This document shows positions 15,053 through 23,872 of a DNA stretch of 64,000 nucleotides, one piece after another (within the stretch, counting starts at the first letter, position 1; every line of letters starts with the position of its first letter). The DNA is from JAQVCM01 sp040403095 (lineage in GTDB: Bacteria > Bacteroidota > Bacteroidia > Flavobacteriales_D > Crocinitomicaceae). A program made the position numbers and the translations under genes. The notes below the pieces were generated by a model. That model did not search any database. It had not been told where the DNA came from and was given only the letters and a program-made list of their open reading frames with translations. The stretch covers positions 62,001 to 126,000 of the forward strand of contig JBBALI010000002.1 in NCBI GenBank assembly GCA_040403095.1, written 5' to 3'.

Positions 15053-18000
15053 ATGCATAAATTTTACCATTTATTAAAAATCAAATCAAGTTTTAGAATA
15101 CTGAATTTCTGGTTTCTATTGCTTTTGACAACATTAAGTGGTTCTATTTTGGCACAGACACAAGTTGGTAAATATGCCTTTGACGGTTCAGTTTTCGCGA
15201 TTGCCCATGCTCCTGATAGCAGTACTTATGTTGGTGGAACTTTTCAAAATGTAGGTTTATATTGTGGAAACGGAGTTAAATTAGATACTACTGACGGTAC
15301 TTTTTCCCCTTTTGATGTGAAGGTTGTTGGAGGTATAAATTGTGTTATTTCGATTCCTGGCGGTGGTTGGTATATTGGCGGTAGCTTTCGTTCAATTGAA
15401 GGAGTTCCAAGAAATTGTTTAGCTAGAATAAATGCAGATGGAAGTTTGCATCCTTTTAATCCAAATGTAAACAGTAATGTAATTGCACTTGCAATCGATG
15501 ACGTTGGAAATTTGTATATCGGAGGTTATTTTACAACGATTGATGGAATTACTCGAAGCAGAATGGCAAAATTTGATTCAAATGGAATCCTCACTGATTT
15601 TGATCCCAATGTAAATTCTGTGGTTTCTAATATACTCATTGACAGCTCAAACAATATTTTAATTAGCGGTTATTTTACAATAGTAGGAGAAGTATTAAGA
15701 AGTTATTTTGCAAAACTTAATCCTGATGGTTCACTGGATAACCTTGATTTAAACTTAAATAATAGTATTTACGAAATGCTGCTAGATAAGGAGGAAAATT
15801 TGGTTATTGGCGGTGCATTCACCTCAGTGAATGGAACCACAAGAAATTACCTTGCAAAGTTTAATACAAATGGCACTTTAAATGAATTTAATCCTGATTT
15901 CAATGATGCAGTTTTTGCGTTAGCATCTGATAAGTTTGGCAATTTATATGTTGGAGGATATTTTACTTCACAATTTGGCAGTTCATTAGATTATTTAGTA
16001 AAATTTAATTCAGACGGAAGCTTAAATCCGCAGGATTTCCAGTCAAATGATAAGGTCTTTGCACTAGTGACAGATTCATTGGGCAATTTATTTGTTGGCG
16101 GAAACTTCACTGAAATTGGAGGTACCTCACGTGGGCATCTGGCGAAATTTACTTCAAACGGAAGCTTACGACCATTTAATCCAAACATGAATGCTCATGT
16201 ATCTAATCTTGCCATAAATGAAAATGGAGAATTATTTGCTGCTGGTATTATTTCTTCAGTTGGTGTAGTGAAACGAAATTATTTAGCCAAATTCAATGTT
16301 GATGGAAGCTTAAATGATTTTGATCCAAAGGTTAACAACGCAGTAAATACAATTGATGTTGATCCGTTAGGAAATGTTTATTTAGGTGGGGCTTTTACAA
16401 GTATAGGTGCAATTTCTAGAAATTACTTTGCTAAATTTAATTTTGATGGAACCTTAAATCCACTAAGCGTAGCCATTAATCAAAGTGTCTGGAAAGTGAA
16501 AATTGACAATGTAGGGAATATTTATTTAAGCGGCTCTTTCAATACAGTTAATGGAAACAATCGAAATTATTTTGCAAAGTTAAATGCAGTTGGTATTTTA
16601 AGTTCATTCAGCCCAAACTTTAATTTGGGTGTTAAGGATTTCTTAATAGACAGTCAAGGAAATTTACTTGTTGCTGGACGTTTTACATCTGTTGGAGGTG
16701 TTTCCCGCAATTATTTTGTAAAATTTAACCCAGATGAAACTCTAAATCAGTTTGATGCACACATTTTGCCTTCACCTACAAATGCTAGTTCAGGCGCAGT
16801 TAACACAATTATATTAGATCATGCTGGAAATATATTTTTAGGGGGCTATTTTTCAACTATCGGGGGGATTGCAAGGTCAAATATTGCGAAATTAAACAGT
16901 GATGGAACTCTAAATGCATTTAATTCGAGTATATATATTTATCCCAATACATTTGCCATTGATCCACAAGGAGCTTTGTATGTGGGAGGAAATAATGGAA
17001 CCTCAAATCCTTATCTTAATTATATCCTTATCAAATTTGATACCTCAGCAAATTTAGATACATTATCTTTCAGTTTTAGATCACAATTTAACAACTCGAT
17101 TCGAATTTTAGCTTTTGATTCATTGCATCGATTGCATGTTGGCGGTGACTTCCAACAAAATTATCAAGTGTATGATTTTTGTTCCATGCCCACCATTACT
17201 TCTAGTTTGTCACAATCAAAATGTGGGATTGGCAATTTTACATTGGAAGCAACCTCAAGTTCTGGAGCTGTAAATTGGTATAATTCCTCTTTCGGAGATA
17301 GCTTTCTAGATTCAGGACAAGTTTTTAACACACCAAGTTTGAATCTTTCAACCACTTTTTATGCTGAAGCTGTAAACGGTGCTTGTAAAAGTGAAAATAG
17401 AACTCCTGTTGCCGCCACCATTTTATCAGATTGTGCTAAAATTAAAGATTCACAATGTGGTGCAGAAATAAACAATGAAACAACGAAGATTTGGTCAGAT
17501 CCTGTTCAATATGCAAATTCATATAAATTTCAAATTACTGATTCAAATGGAGTAGTTTTTATTTTAGAAAATATGAATAGATTTTTTACTTTTTCTCAAA
17601 TTCCATTTGTCAATAATAAGACATACTCAGTAAGAGCTTCTGCGAGAGTTAATGGAGTTTACTCCAATTTTGGCGATTCTTGCCTAATCAAACTTGTCTT
17701 ATTGACTAAAATTCAAAGCAGTCAATGTGGAGCAGCTATTCAGACCGCGGATAAAAAAGTCTATGCAAATTCTGTCACAGGAGCCACTCATTATAAATTT
17801 GAAATCACAGAATCTCAAAATCAAATTATTCTTGAAGACACCTCAAGATGGTTTAAATTTTCTCAATTTACCTACAAACCGGCGATAGATTATTCTATCA
17901 GAGTGGCAGTCAAAATTAACAATGTCTATTCTGATTTTGGACCAGTTTGTATTGTTAGGTCTCCCATTGATTATTTTGAAGCCTATCCAAACCCATCCAA

Positions 18001-18199
18001 TGGCGATTTCACCCTAGTCTCAGCAATTCCGGGAACTTTCCAAATCATCAACGAACTCGGACAAATCATCCGAACCATCGAAATCACGGAAGCAAACAAA
18101 AACCAAGTGAAAGTCGAAAACATGCCCAACGGAGCATATTTTGTGACGGGAACATCGAATGGAAATGTCGTTACCAAAAAGGTAATTGTGGTAAGATAG
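15053..18199 (+). CDS. Delta-60-repeat beta-propeller T9SS protein
   Basis: A 1,048-residue secreted protein. A signal peptide ends near ILAQT. About a dozen delta-60-type repeats cover residues 50-700, each with a core like NLYIGGYFT followed by R(N/S)YxAKFNxDG, and probably form one or two beta-propellers. One Ig-like module lies at about 711-790, two Fn3-like modules (KIKDSQCG, KIQSSQCG) at about 795-965, and a type A T9SS sorting domain (YPNPSNGDF) at the end. It shares the last three module types with the genes at 7441 and 11104. Ligand and partner are unknown. Confidence 0.88.
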   Translation: MHKFYHLLKIKSSFRILNFWFLLLLTTLSGSILAQTQVGKYAFDGSVFAIAHAPDSSTYVGGTFQNVGLYCGNGVKLDTTDGTFSPFDVKVVGGINCVISIPGGGWYIGGSFRSIEGVPRNCLARINADGSLHPFNPNVNSNVIALAIDDVGNLYIGGYFTTIDGITRSRMAKFDSNGILTDFDPNVNSVVSNILIDSSNNILISGYFTIVGEVLRSYFAKLNPDGSLDNLDLNLNNSIYEMLLDKEENLVIGGAFTSVNGTTRNYLAKFNTNGTLNEFNPDFNDAVFALASDKFGNLYVGGYFTSQFGSSLDYLVKFNSDGSLNPQDFQSNDKVFALVTDSLGNLFVGGNFTEIGGTSRGHLAKFTSNGSLRPFNPNMNAHVSNLAINENGELFAAGIISSVGVVKRNYLAKFNVDGSLNDFDPKVNNAVNTIDVDPLGNVYLGGAFTSIGAISRNYFAKFNFDGTLNPLSVAINQSVWKVKIDNVGNIYLSGSFNTVNGNNRNYFAKLNAVGILSSFSPNFNLGVKDFLIDSQGNLLVAGRFTSVGGVSRNYFVKFNPDETLNQFDAHILPSPTNASSGAVNTIILDHAGNIFLGGYFSTIGGIARSNIAKLNSDGTLNAFNSSIYIYPNTFAIDPQGALYVGGNNGTSNPYLNYILIKFDTSANLDTLSFSFRSQFNNSIRILAFDSLHRLHVGGDFQQNYQVYDFCSMPTITSSLSQSKCGIGNFTLEATSSSGAVNWYNSSFGDSFLDSGQVFNTPSLNLSTTFYAEAVNGACKSENRTPVAATILSDCAKIKDSQCGAEINNETTKIWSDPVQYANSYKFQITDSNGVVFILENMNRFFTFSQIPFVNNKTYSVRASARVNGVYSNFGDSCLIKLVLLTKIQSSQCGAAIQTADKKVYANSVTGATHYKFEITESQNQIILEDTSRWFKFSQFTYKPAIDYSIRVAVKINNVYSDFGPVCIVRSPIDYFEAYPNPSNGDFTLVSAIPGTFQIINELGQIIRTIEITEANKNQVKVENMPNGAYFVTGTSNGNVVTKKVIVVR

Positions 18200-18284
18200 T
18201 GCGAACCACAAAATGCGGTATTGAACTGAATTTTAATTTTTTAAATCAAAGAATAATTATTAGTTTTGATTAAAATTTTTTTGG

Positions 18285-20597
18285 ATGAAAAAACTATTCC
18301 TACTTTTTTTATTAGCGACAAATCTTAGTTTTGGTCAAGATTTTATTACGAAATGGACATTTAGCAGTGGCTCTTCAGATATTCAATTCAATGCTTTAAC
18401 CACAACTGATCCAGTAAATTACACTTATTCGTTGAGCTCTGGTGGCAGTGGTTCAGGTTCGTTTACGCAATCTACAGCAGCGGCTGTAATTTTACCGATT
18501 TTGAGTAGTGTAAATGATACTGTAACACTTTCTTTTGATCCAACTAATTTAAGGCGGTTTTACATAAATAATGGTATTCATAAAGCTAGATTGTTGGAGG
18601 TTTCCCAGTGGGGAAGCACTCCTTGGACAAGCATGAATAAAGCATTTTATGGTTGTTCGAATTTTCAAATAACTGCCACCGACACGCCCGATTTGATCAA
18701 TGTGACAGATATGTCACTTATGTTTTATAAAGCATCTTCTTTCAACTCTAATATTAGCTCTTGGAACACAATCAATGTCAACAAGATGCAAGGTATGTTT
18801 AGATCTGCATCGGCTTTTAATCAGGATATTGGAGTTTGGAACACCTCCAATGTTGATGCGATGGATAATATGTTTTTAGATGCATCTTCATTCAACTCGA
18901 ATATTGGCCCTTGGAACACAAGCAATCTTAGGTCGATGTATAGAATGTTCCAAGGTGCAGCATCTTTCAATCAAGATATTGGAAACTGGAACACTGGCAA
19001 TGTAAAAAACATGTCAGAAATGTTCAATGATGCAACTGCTTTTAATCAGAATATTGGTTTATGGAATACAACCTCGGTCACAAATATGTCAGGAATGTTT
19101 AGAAACGCAGTTGCTTTCAATCAAGATATAAACGCATGGAACACCTCAAATGTAACTGATATGTCAAATATGTTTAGAGATGCAACTTCTTTCGGTTCAA
19201 ATATTGGTTCTTGGAATACAGCCTCCGTAGTTAACATGTCAGGAATGTTTAGAAATGCAAACTCTTTTGGACAGAACATAAATACATGGAATACCTTAAA
19301 TGTTACTGATATGTCAGGTATGTTTTACTCTTGTTTTTTTAATTCTTATATTGGTTCATGGAACACAGCGTCTGTGACGAATATGCGAGAAATGTTTCGC
19401 GAGAACTTCTTCTTTAATCAAAACATTGGAAGTTGGAATACCTCGAATGTAACAAATATGGCTTCAATGTTTAATGGTGCATATCTTTTTAATCAAAACA
19501 TTAGTTTTTGGAATACATCTAATGTAACGAATATGAATTTCATGTTTTGTCAGTCAGCTTTCAATCAAGATATAAATTCATGGAATACAAGTAGTGTAAT
19601 AAATATGGGTGGAATGTTCTATTCTTCAAATTTTAACACTAATATCGGTTCATGGAATACATCGAACGTTATTAATATGCAGTCAATGTTTAATAATGCA
19701 GTTGCCTTCAATCAAGATATCAGTTTATGGAACACGACAAATGTGGTAAGGACTTTCGATATGTTTAATGGTGCAATATCATTCAATCAAAATATTGGTA
19801 TTTGGAATGTATCGAATATGACAAATATGCAAAGAATGTTTGAAGGTGCAACTTCATTTAATCAAAATTTAGGTCAGTGGAACTTAAATAATTTAGCACT
19901 TTTAAATAATTTTTTTGACAATTCTGGAATGGATTGCACAAATTATTCTGAAACTATCCTTGGTTGGGCAAATAATCCATCTGTGCCTTCATCGAGACCA
20001 TTGGGAGCTGTAGGATGTCAATTTGGAACCGACGTTCAAGTTGCAAGAGATTTTTTAGTGAACACTAAAGGATGGACAATTTCAGATGCTGGCTCAATTA
20101 GCATGTATTGTTCAAACTGTACAAAACCGAATATTTTGAATACGCTTTCAGCTGCAAGGTGCGGTGCAGGTACTTTGACTCTACAAGCCACACCAAGCGC
20201 TGGTACAATTCATTGGTACGATACAATTACTGGCGGAAATTTATTGTTTAAAGGAACTAATTTCACAACACCAAGTATCTCTTCAACAACCACTTATTAT
20301 GCAGAAGCAGTCGATAGCAATTGTACAAATTCCACAAGAGTTCCAGTCGTTGCAGAAATTAGAAGTTGCACATTTGAAACCTTTCCAAATCCATCCAACG
20401 GCGATTTCACCATATTGTCAAGCGAAGCTGGAACTTTCAATATCATCAACGAACTCGGACAAATCATCCGAACCATCGAAATCACGGAAGCAAACAAGAA
20501 TCAAGTGAAAGTCGAAAACATGCCCAACGGCGCGTATTTTGTGACTGGAACAACGAATGGCAAAACAGTGACGAAAAAAGTAATTGTGGTGAGATAA
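18285..20597 (+). CDS. BspA-like (DUF285) leucine-rich surface protein with T9SS signal
   Basis: A 770-residue secreted protein. The signal peptide is residues 1-18. About eighteen DUF285-type repeats of 25 residues cover roughly 115-560, with the pattern (D/N)MSxMFxxAxxFNQxIxxWNTSNVT. A short spacer (GWTISDAGS), one Ig-like module at about 615-690 and a type A sorting domain (FPNPSNGDF) follow. DUF285 repeats are known from BspA-family surface proteins of oral bacteria and mycoplasmas, where they mediate adhesion, so an adhesin role is plausible here. It lies 85 bases after the propeller gene. Confidence 0.88.
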   Translation: MKKLFLLFLLATNLSFGQDFITKWTFSSGSSDIQFNALTTTDPVNYTYSLSSGGSGSGSFTQSTAAAVILPILSSVNDTVTLSFDPTNLRRFYINNGIHKARLLEVSQWGSTPWTSMNKAFYGCSNFQITATDTPDLINVTDMSLMFYKASSFNSNISSWNTINVNKMQGMFRSASAFNQDIGVWNTSNVDAMDNMFLDASSFNSNIGPWNTSNLRSMYRMFQGAASFNQDIGNWNTGNVKNMSEMFNDATAFNQNIGLWNTTSVTNMSGMFRNAVAFNQDINAWNTSNVTDMSNMFRDATSFGSNIGSWNTASVVNMSGMFRNANSFGQNINTWNTLNVTDMSGMFYSCFFNSYIGSWNTASVTNMREMFRENFFFNQNIGSWNTSNVTNMASMFNGAYLFNQNISFWNTSNVTNMNFMFCQSAFNQDINSWNTSSVINMGGMFYSSNFNTNIGSWNTSNVINMQSMFNNAVAFNQDISLWNTTNVVRTFDMFNGAISFNQNIGIWNVSNMTNMQRMFEGATSFNQNLGQWNLNNLALLNNFFDNSGMDCTNYSETILGWANNPSVPSSRPLGAVGCQFGTDVQVARDFLVNTKGWTISDAGSISMYCSNCTKPNILNTLSAARCGAGTLTLQATPSAGTIHWYDTITGGNLLFKGTNFTTPSISSTTTYYAEAVDSNCTNSTRVPVVAEIRSCTFETFPNPSNGDFTILSSEAGTFNIINELGQIIRTIEITEANKNQVKVENMPNGAYFVTGTTNGKTVTKKVIVVR

Positions 20598-20625
20598 ATT
20601 CAACTCAAAAACTAAAACGATTCAA

Positions 20626-20688
20626 GTCTAAAGTCTAATGTCTCCGGTCTAAAGTCTAATGTCTCCGGTCTAATGTCTTTAGTCTAGA
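20626..20688 (+). repeat. GTCTNNN heptad array, copy 3 (nine perfect units)
   Basis: Nine consecutive 7-base units begin GTCT: AAA, AAT, CCG, AAA, AAT, CCG, AAT, TTA, AGA as variable parts. A 21-base super-unit is repeated twice. It is preceded by CGATTCAA, close to the lead-in of copies 1 and 2. Confidence 0.85.
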
Positions 20689-20876
20689 CAGAAAAATTAC
20701 AGAATTTTGGCTTCAATCCTAAATAAATGTTAAATGATTTATTTTCAAGTACCAAAATACAATTTGCTGCGTTAATGAAATAGAATCACTTGAAAACACC
20801 GCCAATTTAGCATGGCATGTTTTTTGAAAAGCAAGTGAGGAATTAGTTTTCATAAGTAGTAGTTAGGTTAGGTTTT

Positions 20877-20908
20877 AGAAAGCGCGGGATGCCAGTCTCG
20901 CGCTTTCT
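20877..20908 (+). terminator. Hairpin terminator after the BspA-like gene
   Basis: A perfect 10-bp stem AGAAAGCGCG/CGCGCTTTCT with a 12-base loop is followed by a T-rich stretch. It probably ends transcripts from upstream before the nuclease promoter. Confidence 0.6.
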
Positions 20909-20926
20909 ATTTTATGTTTATTTTTC

Positions 20927-20934
20927 TACCTTTA
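20927..20934 (+). promoter_or_regulatory. -7 element of the nuclease gene
   Basis: TACCTTTA differs from TAnnTTTG in the last base only. It lies about 18 bases before ATG 20953 and overlaps the reading frame opened by the earlier ATG at 20914, which argues against that start. Confidence 0.4.
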
Positions 20935-20952
20935 GCACAAATCTATTTTTCA

Positions 20953-23790
20953 ATGATAAAGTTCGTAGATCAAGTTGCTCAATACATCAAATCCCAAGAA
21001 ATTCCTCTGGAAGATTGGACCATCGTTTTGCCCTCCGAGAGAGCTAAACAATACTTGCAAAAAGCACTTTTCGAAGCCTACGGAAAACCGATTTTATCTC
21101 CCAAAATTGTGACCATCTATCGTTGGGTGCAATCATTGACGCCTGAAACAGTCCTCGACAAAGCCAGGTTGATGCTCCGACTTTTCGAAATTCACACCAA
21201 ACACGCCAAAACAGAACAAGATTTTTCATTCGATGAATTCATGAAATGGGGAAATATTCTCCTGAGTGATTTTGATGAAATGGACCGTTACTTGATTTCC
21301 TCTCAACAACTTTTTCGAAACCTGAAAGACATCAAAGAGCTTGAAAATTGGAGCTTTGGAAATGAGACTTTGTCAGAAAGTCAAAAAAGATTCATGGAAT
21401 TTTGGGATCGTTTGCCTGGATATTATACCGATTTCAACAAACTTTTGGAATCAAACGATACCATTTACATGGGAAAAGCTTACCGCAAATTGCAGGAGAA
21501 TATCGACTTGGTTTTCAAAGAAAATAAAAAGTCACATTTTCTCTTCGCTGGTTTCAATGCGCTTTCACCTGCCGAATTGAGTATTTTTAAGCAACTCAAA
21601 AATCAAGGTCGCGGACATATTCTCATTGATGCGGATCAATTTTATTTAGAAGATAGAAACCACGAAGCAGGCACTTTTTTGCGTGATTTAATGCAAGCTT
21701 TCGAAACCAAAACCTTGCCTTTTGTGCAGAATTCATTGGCAACTGCAGCCAAAGAAATTGAAATCATTTCATGCGCCCAAACTACGGGTCAGGCAAAAGT
21801 TGTCGGCACTTTGTTGGAAGCCATGGATGACGACCAATTGAACGAAACCATGGTTTTGTTGGCTGACGAAAGTTTGATTGTTCCACTATTGAAAAACATT
21901 CCTTCCAAAGCGAAAAAAGCGAATATTACCTTGGGTTTACCGCTCAAAAACAGTTCTTTGCGCACTTGGGTGGAATTGATTTTTAGAATTCAAGAAGGAA
22001 TTTTGAAATACAACCGCGTGGTCGCTTACCACAAAGATTTGATCAATTGCTGGAATCATCCGTTTATGATTGCTATCATGACAGACAAGGAAACGCAGGA
22101 AGTATATCAGCGAGAGAAAAAAATGCGGAAGTTCAACACCGTTTTTCAAACGCCAACTAAATTGGATCTATCGCCGAAATTGCAAGAAATAATCAATGTA
22201 CTTTACACCGATTGGAAAGGCGATTGGGCACTTGCATTGCAGTCAATCAGACAATTAAATCAATTAATTTACAAACATTTAGAGAAATCTGAAGAATTCG
22301 AAAAAGCTTTAATTGAAGGTTTTGATCACGCCATCATCGATTTTCAAAATTGCATCCACGAAGGAATTCCTGCGATGGCTTTGCGCACTTTCAAAACGCT
22401 TTTCAATCAGCAATGGATGTCCGACAGCATGGCGTATTATGGAAATCCAATCGAAGGTTTGCAAATCATGGGATTGTTGGAAACGCGGTTACTCGATTTC
22501 AAAACCATCATCGTGTTGGGAATGAACGAAGGAAAAATGCCGCCGACGAATCCAATTCAAACCATCATTCCAATGGATTTGCGCAAGTTTTTCAAATTGC
22601 CAACGCCACGAGAAAAACAAGGACTTTTTGCGCATCATTTTTACCGCTTGTTGCACCAATGTGAAACGATGTATATCACCTATTCAACTTCCAGTGAATC
22701 ATTGAATTCCAACGAGCCAAGTCGCTATTTGATGCAACTTGAATTGGAGCTTTCTAGGGTAAATACAAACATCAAACTGTCGAATAAATTTTATACCATC
22801 GACAGCGACGAATCGGATTCCAAAATCACGTCTATTCCAAAATCGCCCGAGGTGATTGCGCGCTTAGACGAGTTGTTTGAAGGTGGAACTTCTGCCAGTG
22901 CCATCAAAACGTTCATCAATTGCCAGTTGGATTTTTACTATAAATATGTCTTGAAATTTGGCGAAGAAAAGAAGGTCGAAGAAGAAGTGGAAAGCAATAC
23001 TTTTGGAACTTTTATCCACGAAGTGTTGGAAGATTTATACGAACCTTTTTCGCGCAGAGATGAAAATGGTGAACTGAAAACGCAACAGCCGCCTTCGTTG
23101 CAACCAGAAGACATCGACAAAATGTTGAAAGGATATGAATTATTGTTGCGCCAGAAGTTCAGCGCGCATTTCAACAACGATCCCAAATCATTCGAAACAG
23201 GAAAGAACTTTTTGAGTTTTCAAATGGCCAAAGAACTTTTGGAAAGATTCTTGAAATTTGAGAAAAAACAATTGTTGAGTTTAAACAATCGACCATTTTT
23301 CATTGAAGCTTTGGAGCAACAATTTATCCATGTGATGGAATTGGAAATTGCAGGCAAAATGCGCAAAATCAAACTCAAAGGTTTCGCTGACCGCATCGAT
23401 TCTTGCGATGGACAAATTCGAATTGTGGACTACAAAACAGGAAAAGTGGATACGAAAGATGTGGGCGGAAAACTGAAAGCAGAAAGTCAAGAAGAACAGA
23501 TTTTAGTATTGTTTGATACCTGCATCAAATCCAAACATTTCTTTCAGTTATTGGTTTACAACTATTTATATTTCCAAAAATACCAAATCGTTCCAGCGAA
23601 TTGTTCAATCATTTCTTTTGTGAAACTGGAAGACAGTCCGTTCGACATCAACTTGGGCGAATTAAACATGCAAACCGCCGTTGAAGTTTTCCCAGAAGTG
23701 ATGCGCTTGATTTTGGAGGATATTTACAACGAAGAAATTCCTTTTGAGCACACAACGGATTATTTTAATTATTGTGAGTATTGTGTTTGA
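20953..23790 (+). CDS. AddB-like protein with PD-(D/E)XK nuclease domain
   Basis: A 945-residue protein resembling AddB/RexB-type partners of double-strand-break repair helicases. The N-terminal two-thirds is a degenerate superfamily I helicase-like region (VLPSERAKQYLQKAL, LLADESLIVPLLKNIP, VLGMNEGKMPPTNP) without an obvious Walker A. The C-terminal third is a RecB-family nuclease with FGTFIHEVLEDLY, GFADRIDS and IVDYKTGK (Asp826, Lys828). The sequence ends with a Cys-x-x-Cys. The start at 20953 follows from the promoter position. The expected AddA/UvrD-like helicase is not adjacent. Confidence 0.88.
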   Translation: MIKFVDQVAQYIKSQEIPLEDWTIVLPSERAKQYLQKALFEAYGKPILSPKIVTIYRWVQSLTPETVLDKARLMLRLFEIHTKHAKTEQDFSFDEFMKWGNILLSDFDEMDRYLISSQQLFRNLKDIKELENWSFGNETLSESQKRFMEFWDRLPGYYTDFNKLLESNDTIYMGKAYRKLQENIDLVFKENKKSHFLFAGFNALSPAELSIFKQLKNQGRGHILIDADQFYLEDRNHEAGTFLRDLMQAFETKTLPFVQNSLATAAKEIEIISCAQTTGQAKVVGTLLEAMDDDQLNETMVLLADESLIVPLLKNIPSKAKKANITLGLPLKNSSLRTWVELIFRIQEGILKYNRVVAYHKDLINCWNHPFMIAIMTDKETQEVYQREKKMRKFNTVFQTPTKLDLSPKLQEIINVLYTDWKGDWALALQSIRQLNQLIYKHLEKSEEFEKALIEGFDHAIIDFQNCIHEGIPAMALRTFKTLFNQQWMSDSMAYYGNPIEGLQIMGLLETRLLDFKTIIVLGMNEGKMPPTNPIQTIIPMDLRKFFKLPTPREKQGLFAHHFYRLLHQCETMYITYSTSSESLNSNEPSRYLMQLELELSRVNTNIKLSNKFYTIDSDESDSKITSIPKSPEVIARLDELFEGGTSASAIKTFINCQLDFYYKYVLKFGEEKKVEEEVESNTFGTFIHEVLEDLYEPFSRRDENGELKTQQPPSLQPEDIDKMLKGYELLLRQKFSAHFNNDPKSFETGKNFLSFQMAKELLERFLKFEKKQLLSLNNRPFFIEALEQQFIHVMELEIAGKMRKIKLKGFADRIDSCDGQIRIVDYKTGKVDTKDVGGKLKAESQEEQILVLFDTCIKSKHFFQLLVYNYLYFQKYQIVPANCSIISFVKLEDSPFDINLGELNMQTAVEVFPEVMRLILEDIYNEEIPFEHTTDYFNYCEYCV

Positions 23791-23819
23791 TTAGAAATAA
23801 TGCTTTGAATTCAAATACC

Positions 23820-23827
23820 TATATTTG
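23820..23827 (+). promoter_or_regulatory. -7 element of the TPR/HTH gene
   Basis: TATATTTG matches TAnnTTTG exactly. It lies 45 bases before ATG 23873 and overlaps the unlikely TTG start at 23825. Confidence 0.45.
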
Positions 23828-23872
23828 TTTGATGATGAGTATTTTAAAATCAATTCCTGTAATTTTGTGGTC

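Larger units (their letters stand above)
20598..20952. other. Intergenic region with heptad array, hairpin and promoter
   Basis: A 355-base gap holding a perfect nine-unit GTCTNNN array, a strong hairpin at 20877-20908 and a promoter-like TACCTTTA at 20927-20934. No other coding sequence was seen. Confidence 0.6.

Noticed and set aside
18700..19880. Regular 75-base periodicity resembling a CRISPR array
   Set aside because: The period is the 25-residue DUF285 repeat in an open frame; units vary and there are no spacers.
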